Shown: positions 44,194 through 55,794 of the stretch, piece after piece | Layout of the letters: each line of letters starts with the position of its first letter | Position numbering within the stretch: position 1 is the first letter of the stretch | From: Elmis aenea | Lineage: Eukaryota > Arthropoda > Insecta > Coleoptera > Elmidae | Direction of reading: 5' to 3' | Length of the DNA stretch: 64,000 nt | Assembly (NCBI GenBank): GCA_947652605.1 | Contig: OX393579.1 | Span: 49,358,970-49,422,969 of the forward strand | Translations under genes and position numbers: made by a program | Notes under the pieces: generated by a model | What the model was told of the DNA's origin: nothing | Databases searched by the model: none | The model's input: only the letters and a program-made list of their open reading frames with translations

Positions 44194-44922
44194 CAGTGTG
44201 TCCAAAAGGTATGGAATATGCTATATATCTCAGTAAATATCCACTTTAGGGAAAAATGTTTTGAATAAATGTTGTTTGGGATTTAATTTTATTACCATAA
44301 GACATTTCTTTTTTTTTTCGAATAATAGCAGCGCAATGAAAATTGAGTTTTTTTAAATGACAAGGTGCTCATGTTCATTTGATAGAGAATTTTTTCTCTT
44401 TTCAATGATGCAAAACTTTAGTACCCTTATTTAAGTAAATTTTGAGAAAAACGCCAAAATTATTTTAATTGATTAGTATTTATTTCTAACAAAAACATCA
44501 TAAGAACTAAAATTTTCGACGAAATCTTCAATAAGTATTCAAACTGTGAACCATTTACAGCTTGGCAATGATGAACTCGGTTTTTAAACCCGTTTATAAC
44601 ATTCCCAACCATTTCAGGTGTAATTTCTCTAATACGATCTTTTAAATTTTTGATATTCTCCGGCTTCTTAGCATAAACTTAATTTTTAGGTGACCCCATC
44701 ATTGAAAAGAGAAAAAAAATTTCTATCAAATGAGTATAATATAGGGGTACCTTGCCATTTAAAAAAATTCAATTGTTTTTCATTGCGCTTTTGTTATTCG
44801 AAAAAAAAAAATGTCTTATGGTGAAAAAATTAAGTACCAAAGCACTTTTATTCCAAACAGTTTTCTCTTAAGTGGATATTTACTGAGATATATAGCATAT
44901 TCCATACCTTTTGGACACACTG
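44194..44922 (-). mobile_element. CAGTGTGTCC-ended mariner derivative abutting the previous MITE
   Basis: The ends CAGTGTGTCCAAAAGGTATG and its inverted copy (44903-44922) are flanked by TA; inner arms TATATCTCAGTAAATATCCACTT also pair. It is separated from the preceding MITE only by TATA. It carries a transposase C-terminal piece on the minus strand. Confidence 0.88.
44521..44678 (-). pseudogene. Mariner-like transposase C-terminal fragment
   Basis: The minus strand reads VYAKKPENIKNLKDRIREIT and then FKNRVHHCQAVNGSQFEYLL without a stop or shift for about 52 codons. This is the characteristic C-terminal tail of mariner-related transposases (VY...P..L..L..RI...... F..R...C....G..FE.L). The catalytic part is absent; the element is internally deleted. 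It is the clearest link between this MITE class and its source transposase. Confidence 0.82.
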
Positions 44923-45040
44923 TATATACTTTGATCACTTGCAAATTTTCTTCTAAGCAGACATACATACACAAAAAAGAAAGATTTTCCAAATGACTTT
45001 TAAGAAATATCAAAATTTTATTTGAGTTGTCTTTAGGTAC

Positions 45041-45746
45041 AGGGCGGTAGGTATTAAAAGGTTGACGACCCCTGGTATACAGGGTGCCCATTTTTCTAAC
45101 CTGTTGTATTGGTAACTCCGTTAATATTAAAGATACAGAAACGTTTAAATTAGCAAATTTGTGCAGAATTTTAAGGGAAATCTAATTCAAATTTGACCTA
45201 TGTCAACAACTTTTTGAAATATTTAGAAAAAACTGAAAAAGGTCGATTTTTCAAACTTGAATAATTTCGTAAGCAAATGAGCTGGAACAAAATTAAAAAT
45301 TAGCTTTTATAGATATTTTTACGTAGATTTTAAATAAGTTAACGAATTTTTTTTCGCACTCTCGATTTCCGAGTTATAACACAAACTTGCATTTTTTCAA
45401 ATGGAAGTCATAGTTAGCTGTGGCTTTATTAAAAAGGTTATTTTTTTCTTGTTTCAATGATATAAGGATTGTTATACTTTTCTTAGTTTTTTTTTTTAAA
45501 TAACCAAAAATCATTTAACATGTTCACTGCCTACTAATAGATGGGAGTTATCCCGTGTTGATGTTTTTTTTTTCGATGTGACATTTAAGAGTTGTCTCTT
45601 ATTATTAGTGTAGCAGTTATTCTGCACAAATTTGCTAATTTAAACGTTTTTGTATCTTTAATATTAACGGAGTTACCCATACAACAGGTTAGAAAAATGG
45701 GCACCCTGTATACCAGGGGTCGTAAACCTTTTAATACCTACCGCCC
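45041..45746. mobile_element. Two facing hAT-type ends with a MITE between them
   Basis: GGGCGGTAGGTATTAAAAGG...CCCCTGG at 45041-45075 is mirrored by CCAGGGG...ACCTACCGCCC at 45713-45746, a 34-bp inverted pair with one mismatch. CAGGGGTCG is a common hAT terminus. Without the MITE (45080-45708) the ends would stand nose to nose around GTAC. Confidence 0.65.
45080..45708. mobile_element. CAGGGTGCCC-ended foldback MITE
   Basis: Arms of about 95 bp (CAGGGTGCCCATTTTTCTAA... and its inverted copy ending GGGCACCCTG) are flanked by TA. Non-coding. Confidence 0.88.
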
Positions 45747-46611
45747 ACTTTTATATTTTTGTAGTTGGTAAAATTTCTCTAGCGCCCACCGATGCTGCAG
45801 TAACTTAATTTAGCAAAAGTGTGAAGTAATTGTTAGAGGGGAGGCTTTGAAAAAAAAGATGTAGATACTTAAAATTATCTTTTTATTTACACTTTATGTA
45901 TGTTTATAAAATCAACAATGGTTTATAACCAGGCCTACCATATTTTCGTAAAGTCAAACCGGGAGGGATACAAGAACTTTTTTCTTTATTCATAAGAGAT
46001 TTTTTTGAATTTAAAAATTTCAAACGTGTTTTAATGCAAAGTTAGAGTACCTACTTTACCAACATCCAAAATTATAGATGTATGGCAGAATCGTTTAAAA
46101 ATGTCGGTAGAATTGGTCTAAATTCGTATTTTTTTGGGAAAAAATGTACATTTTGTGGGTTCGTAAAGTGAAAATTTTAGTGTTGAAACAGTCGGTATTG
46201 AAAAATATGTTTAATTAGCAATAAAAAACGCAATTGTATTATTAGTTTAGCTTAAGAAACATCTGTAGGTGTAGTGTAAATTTAAAATTTCGCAGAAATG
46301 ATTTTAAATAAAGTTGGTTAACACTGGTGGCTAAAAGAACTTGCAATGGAGGGTTAAAAAATCACATTGCCAATAAAAATAAAAGCGAAAATTTGTATAA
46401 ACTCTTTTATAAAAATTAGTTACCTCAATCTCAATCAAATCTGGCGTATAACGTTCCAAATTTTTAATTAAGATTTTTCTCGCTCGGAGGTAATCGCAAA
46501 AAATTGTTTCCTTGTAAATATTAAACGGAGTGTTTTAATTTTGATTTATTTTTGTCCATTTACGTTAAAAAAATGCCAATTTTTTTTTTTTAAAACAACA
46601 AAATCAAACAA
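45747..46611. other. Gene-free interval
   Basis: Probably interior of the right-hand hAT copy (it begins ACTTTTATATTTTTGTAG), but no transposase can be read. Confidence 0.35.
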
Positions 46612-46885
46612 TAGAAGCTCGTAAGCTCGTAGCCTGGCTGGGGCTGCAATAATTCCAATGGCACGTATATCACGCGTCACTCCCACTCCATGTCTACTCG
46701 CAACTTCCTATATAGTGTGAAAAAGCGCTAGGGGCTACGAAAAATGCACAGTCATTGTTATTGAGTGTAGGCGCAGTGCAAACGACAAAAAAATGTTTTT
46801 AGTTAAATTTAAACAAATACGCATAATTTCATTTAAATCTAAAGGGGTTGCAGCCCTGCAACCCCTATGGACGAGCCGCCCCCTG
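46612..46885. repeat. Dispersed repeat R3, uninterrupted copy
   Basis: Carries both halves seen separately at 22150-22262 and 22659-22875 joined through CTATATAGTGTGAAA. It therefore gives the empty target for the MITE in the 22-kb copy. Confidence 0.7.
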
Positions 46886-47466
46886 TTATAATATAACGAT
46901 AGGTGGCACAGAAAATTGTTGAGTTTTTTTAAGTGACGTTACGTGACCTGAAAAACGTTTGAAGAATCTCAAGTCTTGGTCAAAAATTTATGAAATAGTT
47001 TCTCAAATGAGCTTGTGGCAAAACTCAAACCAGCGATTGGCAAGGGATTACTGTACCTCAAAGACAGTAGACAGTGAAGAAATTTGAACTTCGCGTTGTT
47101 TACGTGCTTATTAGTCTGTCTGAATTGGTCTGTGAACTATTACTTGTAAAGTATATCCAAACTCAGTAATTTCGAAGTATATTTGGTAGGTAGAATTTGA
47201 ATTAATTTCCAGCAATTGGCAACAGCAACTTTGTATTAGTTGTTTCGGATCGTCGAATAAGGTATTCAGGAGTAAAGTTCTGTGTATGATGGAATTATGT
47301 ATGAAGGTAACATTCGAGTAAGTTACTGGAAAAAGGGAATGAAACTTTCTAGTTACTAATACTAAAAGTATTTTGAAACGAATATGCTTTTATAAAAATC
47401 AGTGCATTAGGAGCAATAGTCATGCGAACGTCAATTAAAATAATCTGAACCGATTATGTACCTATA
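46886..47466. other. Gene-free interval
   Basis: Nothing recognised. Confidence 0.35.
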
Positions 47467-48975
47467 CAGGGTGGTGCTTTTTTCGATGCTCACCATTGCT
47501 ATCTTGGAAACGGTAAAAGATACAAGGTCGGTTAAATTAGAGAAAAGTTGCACATTTTTATGACGATTAAGAATCTAAAAAGAAATCCTGGATATTTTGA
47601 TTCGTTTTTGATTTATTACAAAAAAGGTGAAAAATGTGATTTTAGAAAAATATTATTATCTTCCCTGCCATTGACGCTATGTTATTTAAACTAGGTAACT
47701 TTATGTTTTTGACCGTCCTGGGTTTAATGACGTCAACAGAAATTTTCTAAGCCTTCTAGATTTCAAGTTGCGATAGTCAACTTTTTTATTTCTTATGGCC
47801 GCCATATTGGATTTTTACATCATCAGACAGACAAAAAAATTAGCTTTCCAGATTGGTTATCAACATACCTTTTTTCTATCAAAAAATTGTTGAAATTTTA
47901 AAATTTGTATAAATAATCTATAAAATCGTGAATGTTCTGAAAAACAATTGAAATTATAATATAAATAGAAGTGGCACAACATTTTATAGGTCTAATAAAA
48001 TAACGAAATGACAATAAATTTAAAACACCAGATAAATAATTATTTATATTGTTTTAAGTGCGCGCTGTTATGTATGATGTAGTGGTTAGTCCTCAAATTC
48101 ATTTCGTCCACTGCCTTTAGGATAGTTTGTCTCGAAATAGAGTCGAAAGCATTTTTGATTTTACGGCGAAGAAGTTCAATATTTTCCGTTAGGGTTGCAT
48201 AAACAACATCAATGTAAAAGTAATCCATAGGCGTTAAACATGGCGATCGCGGAGGCCAATGAACAGGACCAAACGTACCAAGTCATGAATTTTGAAAGCG
48301 TACATCTAAATTAATATCCTTTTACAATGCGGGCGTTGTGAGGACCAGCTCCTTCTTGCTGAAACTACTGATGATTTTGAATTGTTAATAATGGCAATTC
48401 GCCTAACATATCTTCTAAATATGTTTCCAACAATCTTAATTTCGTTATCATTAGACCAATAAAATGTTCTGTAGCTTTTATTTATATCATAGTTTCATTG
48501 TTTTTCAGAGCATTCTCGATTTTATTAATTATATACACAAATTTGAAATTTTAGACATGTTTTTTGAAAGAAAAAAGGTATGTTGATAACCAATCTGGAA
48601 AGCTAATTTTTTTGTCTGTCTGATGGTGTAAAAATCCAATATGGCGGCCATAAAAAATAAAAAGTTGACTATCGCAACTTGAAATCTAGAAGGCCTAGAA
48701 AATTTCTGTTGATGTCATCAAACCCAGGACGGTCAAAAACATAAAGTTACCAAGTTTAAATGAAATAGCGTCAATGGTAGGGAAGATAATATTTTTCTAA
48801 AATCACATTTTTCACCTTTTTTGTAATAAATCAAAAACGAATCAAAATATCCAGAATTTCTTTTCAGATTCTTAATCGTCATAAAAATGTGCAACTTTTC
48901 TCTAATTTAAACGACCTTGTATCTTTTACCGTTTCCAAGATAGCAATGGTGAGCATCGAAAAAAGCACCACCTTG
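47467..48975 (-). mobile_element. 1.5-kb mariner derivative with inverted arms of about 430 bp
   Basis: The arms, about 47467-47900 and 48540-48975, pair closely throughout (for example GATGCTCACCATTG, ATGGCCGCCATATTGGATTT in the left arm, TTCCAGATTGGTTATCAACA). TA flanks both ends. The central 0.6 kb carries a decayed transposase piece. The very long arms could give long hairpin RNA. A single-arm copy is at 19739. Confidence 0.9.
48040..48370 (-). pseudogene. Mariner-like transposase C-terminal half, decayed
   Basis: The minus strand reads QQEGAGPHNARI (second catalytic block, with the aspartate replaced), then after a break HWPPRSPCLTPMDYFYIDVV, which resembles the WPPRSPDLTPxDYFLWG block that holds the third acidic residue. 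It continues TENIELLRRKIKNAFDSISR to a stop. The first of these blocks has lost its catalytic aspartate and the frame is interrupted between the blocks, so it is inactive. Confidence 0.75.
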
Positions 48976-49627
48976 TATAGTTCCACGCGGGTTAACTGCG
49001 AAGGTCGCGTTCTATTCACCTATTTATTAGTTCGTTTTCTGTTTAACAAGGCCTGTATGAGTTCATATGCAAATACAAAAGACGATAACCCATAGCCAAC
49101 ACAGAAACACTGAACCCGTTACGTTTTTGTTCGCATACTTAAACTAACGTAAGTTTTACATTTAATTGTAGAAGTGTTTTTGTACCAAATAACCTTAAGA
49201 TTTTGCTTTAGATTAGCTCGTAATTTGCATACATCATAGAAATTTTATAGGATCTTAACACGCGAGTGTTTCGCCATTTCTCTTTAGCAGTAAAGTAGCA
49301 AGAGAAAGCCCATCGAGCATCGGGGGTAATCGCGTAATCGTTATAAGTTACCACTATTAGATTATCTCCAGACGGCAATTTCGAAAATAACAATTTCGAT
49401 GTCAGTTTTTTAATATTCCTAGGCGCAAATTAAAATGTCTGGAGCATGTTTCGAATTAGTTTCGACGAAACTGCCGATTAAGATCGATAACAATTTATAC
49501 CGGGGTTGTTTGATAGTTTTAAAAGCATTTTCTTGATTTACATCTGTTTTTGCTAGCCATTTAAGTTATATTTTGAATGCATCTTTTAATTGGTGTTCTT
49601 ACTATGGAATGTTAGTCACATTTTATA
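48976..49627. other. Gene-free interval
   Basis: Nothing recognised. Confidence 0.4.
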
Positions 49628-49665
49628 CAGGGCATTCGAGAGCTTATTACCACTTTAAAGATCTA

Positions 49666-50979
49666 AGGTAATTCCGGGACAGTTGCCCCACCTAAGGCAA
49701 AAAAATGACCTTTTAATAATTTTTGACTTTGTAGTCTCCAAAAAATGGATATGTATAGCGAATTCAATTGAGAATAACGCACGACATTCAAAATTTGAAT
49801 ATTACGACCGGGTTTACAAAAAAAAAATTAAGTAAAACATGTTTTTGGCCATCTTTCCCGACAGTGCGGTTGAGATGCCCCATACAAATGGGAGTGATGC
49901 CCCGGCCTTAAACGATCAATGAAACCAAAAATATTTAATCCAAAATGTATTTTTATTGATAAGTATGTACGAATCGTGCACTCGATTGATCATATCAACA
50001 ACACACTTACGACGTCGTTATGTACGACGACGATAACGACGGTAAAGAAGGACGAACGTTTCGACGCTTAGTCTGCTTGTTCGTCTTCTTAAAATATTTA
50101 GCTCGACGTCGGCTTTAAATTTTTTTAATGTAATTTATTTACAGAACCAAGAAGTTTGTTTAAGATTACAACTTGACTGGTATTGAATGAGAAATTGTAT
50201 CGAATTAATGCATGTGGTCAAATGAGAACTTGAATTAGAATGTATTTTGCAACTTGACTTACTACCTAACTATTACAAAAATATTATCCCTTTGCTATGG
50301 TTGGTCATCCTAGCTAAAGGATTTGTCCCTGAACATATGTTAAAAAGATTTTGTTCTTCTTAATTCTTCTCTGAATTGTTCTGAAGACCATTGCCTTCTG
50401 GTTTTATCAGATGTTTTCCTCTTATACGTCCGTAGGCATCTCTGAACATGGTTTATTTTTCATAAATAATGTCAATATAGTCTTTCTAGGATGCTTGTGT
50501 TACTGTATTAATTAATAAATTGATTAGTTGTTGCTGTATTGTGTATAAGGAATAGATGTTCCACCGGGGCATCTGTACCTCGATAAAATGGGGCAACTCT
50601 CCTTTTAGTACGGGTTAGATGCTCCAGGGGGGAAAAAATATGGAACTTGAAAGATACCAGTGTATTTTATTGCAATAATAACCTTAACAATGTATTTGAG
50701 AAGCTGGCTAAAATTATTCCATGAAAAATAATAAATTTCGAATTGCCAGTATCTTTAAGTTATTACTACATTATAGCGCCATGTTAAAATCGTTGAACTC
50801 ATCTTAATTTTGTTGACAACCGCACACCACCCGAAATTTTTGCCAACTGCAGTATGCCTTCCAGATAGCAACTGTTACGGAACAATAATACAGTACAAAT
50901 TTTGGCATCTGTCATTAGCATGCGAAAATAGAACAACCGAGGCATCTCTCCCAGTGGGGCATTTCTCCCGGAATTACCT
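49666..50979. mobile_element. Pogo-like non-autonomous element with GCCCC-rich ends
   Basis: The ends AGGTAATTCCGGGA...GCCCCAC and their inverted copy are flanked by TA on each side (49664-49665, 50980-50981). The motif GGGGCA or TGCCCC recurs in both subterminal regions (for example about 49685, 50567, 50589, 50955), as in the pogo-like element at 38587. No coding remnant was found in 1,314 bp. Confidence 0.8.
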
Positions 50980-51122
50980 TAGTGGGTAACTAGACTCTAG
51001 TTTGTTAGAAATAACTGCAAAAATACGAGGCATATTCGGTAAATAAGTATCGTTTTGTTATTAAAAAAACCGAAAATGTTGAACATTATTTTTTATATTT
51101 ATGAGATTCGTCATACCTCAAA

Positions 51123-51231
51123 CTACTGCTCTTCATTTTCTCCACCCTTATTGAAACGTCTATCATAACGGAGCACCAGCTTTTGGATACCCTCTTCATA
51201 GAACAAGGTTGCTCGTAAAGATACGTTAGCC
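51123..51231 (-). pseudogene. Mariner transposase C-terminal tail
   Basis: The minus strand reads ATLFYEEGIQKLVLRYDRRF, then NKGGENEEQ and a stop. The pattern F..GI..L..RY......GG is the usual C-terminus of mariner-family transposases. It is only about 35 residues; the upstream frame cannot be followed. Confidence 0.65.
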
Positions 51232-51418
51232 ACTGCGGTTCTGCCAAACGGTACTTTACTTTCCGAGTAGGTATACCTTGTATATAAGGTTTGGGGGAGG
51301 GGCTATTTGTAAAAACAAATTAGTTAATCTAGCTACGAACTCTAGGTGGTAATTTTTTCTAAATCGCCCTGCATATGCGAGCGTTAAAAAAGACTAGTGA
51401 AGTCTATAGTACTAAATA

Positions 51419-51740
51419 CAGGGTGTCCCAAAAATCACTATGTTTGTTAATTTATAGTTTACTAGCTGATTTACCTGGCGTTGTACGGGTGATTACAATT
51501 CTCTTTTATCAATTACAGGTTGTTACTAACTATATACTTATGGACAATGTAATACATATTATTTAATTTTTATATGCTGTAATAGTGTCGCTTAAAAATT
51601 ATAGGCTTATAGATCTCTGAAAGGAACGTCATCGTATGTAATGTGGCGCTATCTTGCTGGAACCACCCATTATCTATTTCGTTCTCGTTAAGTTCACCGA
51701 TACATGGGCATAGCACTAATTGATAAAAAACGTGTTCCTT
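51419..51740 (-). mobile_element. Mariner-type fragment with catalytic-block remnant
   Basis: It starts CAGGGTGTCCCAAAAATCAC. Within it the minus strand (51606-51698) reads NENEIDNGWFQQDSATLHTM, the second catalytic-aspartate block of mariner-like transposases. The opposite terminus was not found. A CTAGCTGATTTACCTGGCGT stretch just inside (about 51471) belongs to another dispersed insect repeat. Confidence 0.65.
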
Positions 51741-54235
51741 ACGTTCTATACCTAAATAAATTAAGGAGAGACATTTGAAGGTTATATTGTTTTTTTTTTT
51801 TTAAGTTCTACGGTAATTGATTTTAATCCTCGTGTTTCAGACACCTACGGAAATAATTAATTTGGCACGTTTTCCACTTTATCGGCTTCCAAATTTTCAC
51901 ACTGAACTAAATAAAATTTAATAAAGATGTATAACGATTATTCGTTTGGAAGTTACGAGCTTTTAAACTTCAGTTGCAGTTGCTATTTCTTTTGGAAAGA
52001 GTTAAGTGTTCTATCGATCTAGTTGTTTTAAAATAATGCACTTTTTTTTTGCGTCCGTCCAGAAAATCAGTTCGTTCCGATCAATTTTTAGACTGGAAAA
52101 TACATCTTTACTGACCTAGGCCAGAAAGTAACTGGTTGCCGTGATGAGTTGTTTTGTTGATTTGCGCTGTCAAACAAGCGTCATTATACCACCAACCAAG
52201 TTTTCACCTGTAGTTTTTTAAGTTATTGTTTAATTATGGATGGTGACGACGATGATTTTGGTGTCATTGGTGGATGCAGAAAAATATTGTACCTAACATA
52301 CCCGTAAAGTGTCTTTACTGGACATACTAGGTAATTGCCAAAGCAATAGTGTACTTTTCGCATTTAAAAATCGCGTAAATTCAACACCAAACTTTATAAA
52401 GTGTTAAGAGGGATGTTTTGAAGATTATAATTCGCAAAAATATCGCCCTAGTAACATTGTATTTGCGTAAAAATTACGCTTGCGAATAATGTTGCAATCA
52501 TTACCAACAAAAAATATAACATTCAGATCGATTACCATGCAGGCGAAAATCATTAAATATTACATATCGACCATTCCAAATGCACTTAAAAGACTGTAAT
52601 TTCATTTTACGTAAGTGCATTTCTTTAGCTTAAGTATGCTGTTGATATAGCTAATACAAAAGTTATCAGATTACTTGGTTGCATGTAAGAATTCAAGAAC
52701 TATTTGTTATGAGATCTGCTTGCAACTTAAAACGATTATGTACGCAAAGAAGCAATAATTACAATGGCTTCCTATGATTAAACAATGGATTAGTAGTTGA
52801 TAGTTTAATTAAATTGATTGCTTTTGATTGGTTGTACATACATAAATTATGAGCTCGATAATTGCTCTGAAATATTTCACATAGGATTGTATTAATATAT
52901 TTAAATGCAAAGTAATTGGAGAAACGATTGTGATGGGAGAAAAAGCTGCACACGTATTAGGTGCCTGTGAAAATGTTCTCATCAAGTTGTTTTTTTCGTC
53001 CGTCCATCCACTTATTTTGTCGTTCTTGCACCATATCTCATTTGTACGTCACATTTTATCAATTATAGTAGTAAAATTTCGTCAGGACATTGACGCATTG
53101 AGGAAATACGAAACAATATTTGTTATTTTGTGAGTAATAAACGTTTATTCATCAGGTAAAATTAAGCAATTTGAGCTGAGTTTAATAAATTGCATCACAT
53201 TCTGCAATCAATAAACTCATTTTTTCCCTTCATGTTATGTAATAATAGCACAATCACCCTAAATTTATCCATATAGGTGAACAAACGATAATAAATTATA
53301 TCGTCCATGAATGATATCTAATCAGGTTGGCTGAGGTTATTTCACGTGCATATGTTTATACGTTTTACATTCTTTAAAAATGTCACCGTTTCTCTGTGAG
53401 TCAGCAGTTGGCTGCCTAGACTAGTTGTGATCATCAAGTGGTTAAAGGATTTTAAAACAGATTTTTCTAGAGCCTGTATTAATAACGAGGCCAGGTGCAT
53501 TGGTTTATGAGAAATTGCCGTAAAGTACCTATATTACACCCTTTATTTATTTAGGTGGGTAATTAACGTGAGTTAGAAATTGTTACCCATAACTACGGTA
53601 TTAAGTAAACTTCGGTTTAACGGAGCTGTAATGAATAAGTTGATTGCAGGTCTCTTGAATTTATGAAAGCACATTATATTTCCTAACAAAATAAATACCT
53701 GCAGGTAAAATAAGATACACTAATTCATTATTAAGAAGGTAATTTAATCATGTGTACATTTGTTTTGTGAGAACTTTGCGGAAGTAAGTTAAAGGGGCTT
53801 TAGTAAAAAATCGGTTATAAATATCGATAAATGACACAAAGTGCTTACAAAAATATAAGCATAAAATATTGTTCGTCCCCTAAGTATTGGCTGTCTCAAT
53901 TTGTATGTATCGTATTTTTTGTTATTTAACAACTTATTATAAATCGCAGTCAGTCGTTCAAGACAAAAATTGAATTAACCATTCTGCAATTAGGCAATTT
54001 GCATACACAAAATTTGAAAAACACTGATTTAAGTGATTATTTATGTACCAGCAGTTAGCCCGTCCTAGGACGGGAATATTGTATATCTTAAATTTAAACT
54101 ATTATTTTTTATAATACCGTGAGCAGCAAGTTAGACACTGTTATGTTACCCGTGAGTAAAAATTTACGGTTCATTAGACACAACTCAGTCGGTCAAATAA
54201 ACCCGTAGTAGTTTACTGCGTTACTATGTTCATGC
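51741..54235. other. Gene-free interval
   Basis: 2.5 kb without recognisable exon or element. The frames here lack domains. Confidence 0.4.
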
Positions 54236-54313
54236 GTTACAGATAGAGTCACAGATAGAGTCACAGACAGAGTCACAGACAGAGACAGACAGAGACAGAC
54301 AGAGAGAGAGTCA
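54236..54313. repeat. Minisatellite (ACAGATAGAGTC)n passing into (ACAGAC/AGAG)n
   Basis: Units of 12-13 bp, CACAGATAGAGT twice then CACAGACAGAGT twice, followed by shorter AGACAGAGAC and AGAGAG units. Confidence 0.9.
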
Positions 54314-55317
54314 GGCTGGACTTTTATATATATTTATACTCCAGACTTAATGTTGGACTTTATAATAGTTATTTAAGGTTTAAATTATAAAAGCTGGTGC
54401 AAAGGATTGAATATGGCAAAGTTGCTAAATTTAGCAACTCGAATTCGAAGAGAAATTTGAAACATATTGAACAAAATTTGTGTAAACTGGTAAAAAGTGC
54501 GAATAAAAAAAATCGTCGGCATCTTTTTGTTGGGAAAATTTCTGAAATGGAAAAAATCGACTGTTTAATTAAGCTGCATTAAGTGGTAATCACCCATTTT
54601 CCAACATGTTTTTTTTTAGGACTACTAAGTTAATTTTTTTTCCACGAGCAGATATCTTCAATCAAATGAGAAAAAAATTGCAATAGGTATATGTACACTT
54701 GTACAGCTATTTTTTCTTCAGAATTAATGAAGCCACTTTGATAGATCATAGTGGTCACTATGCAAAACAAAACTTTACAAAGTTGTTGATGAATATGGAC
54801 AATAAATACAAGATTGTGTCCAAACGTCGTAGAATTTAAGTAAAAAATTATTTGATTGTGTAGATCTGTATATAGCAGACGTGCGCTCTCAGTCAAATTA
54901 ACCATAAAAAATTGATTAACATCATCTAAGGCGAATTACAAAGTTTTTACACAGTTAAAAACTTTTGCTAATAGGTTAGAGTCAATTTTTTGACATCAGA
55001 ATTTTTTGTTTTTCCCAGTTTGCTTCAAAAACAGTTCAGTTTATTTTAAATTCATTTTCGGATTTTTATACAGCATAAAATTCGGCAACTCTTCCGGATT
55101 TAAACCTTCGGCCTAGCACACTCAATAAACTAGATCTCCATGCTGGAACGCTAATTCTAACAGTTTCTCTAAGAAAATAAAATGTTAAGATATATTAGAA
55201 AAGTCAATTTTATACTTGCGCGGTCCTGCGTTATTATAAGATCGTTAAGTTATAACAATGTTATTAAAACAATTTGTCAGGTTAGTTCGAAATTTTCAAT
55301 TTTTTTTAAATGCTTGG
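54314..55317. other. Gene-free interval
   Basis: AT-rich; the two longest frames (54397-54582 +, 54630-54905 -) have no domain. Confidence 0.4.
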
Positions 55318-55794
55318 GTTTTTTCCAACAAGTCCACAGACCATGCTACGTACTGTCAGGATTCTGCGCAGTATCAATATCGCGTTCCATCATAGACTCT
55401 GACAGTTCACCGGATGGTCAGTCATTCGTTCCATACTCTCAAATCAATTCATGGACTGGTTTGCGAACGATCAAAACAGTCCACGAACGAAGGGAATAAC
55501 TGTCGCTGGGATTTTTCACACGCATGCGCTCTTCATAACTAACGTGAACCTGTTAGCTCAAGCATCGCCTCTATTGCTTACTAAAAAGATGTTTGCGCTT
55601 TGGAGACTTCAACTTTTATTAACTCAGATAGTCACATAACAGATGCAAATGTCATTTACAGTTAGGCCAGTCGTAAAAGCGTTCCAACAACGGCCAATAC
55701 ATTTATTAGTGCATAGTTCACGCATGCGAATAAACCAGTTCATGTACTAATCCATGAGTTGGTTTAAAATCGCTTGTTGGAACAAACCTCTTGT
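55318..55794. mobile_element. MITE with GTTCCAACAAG ends, complete copy
   Basis: The left end TTTTTTCCAACAAG and the right end CTTGTTGGAACAAACC are inverted repeats; the body matches the truncated copy at 17816-18161. ACGCATGCG palindromes occur twice. No transposase. The superfamily is undetermined; flanking duplications could not be fixed. Confidence 0.75.

Larger units (their letters stand above)
49628..51371 (-). mobile_element. Mariner remnant interrupted by a pogo-like element
   Basis: The outer ends CAGGGCATTCGAGAG and, inverted, GCAGGGCGATTTAG enclose about 0.43 kb of their own DNA (49628-49665 and 50980-51371) plus the insertion. A mariner-type C-terminal coding piece lies on the right-hand side, minus strand. 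The ends match only partly. Confidence 0.6.

Noticed and set aside
55182..55499. 105-codon frame as a gene
   Set aside because: Most of it is the MITE 55318-55794, and the similar frame at 17.8 kb is in a second copy of that MITE.
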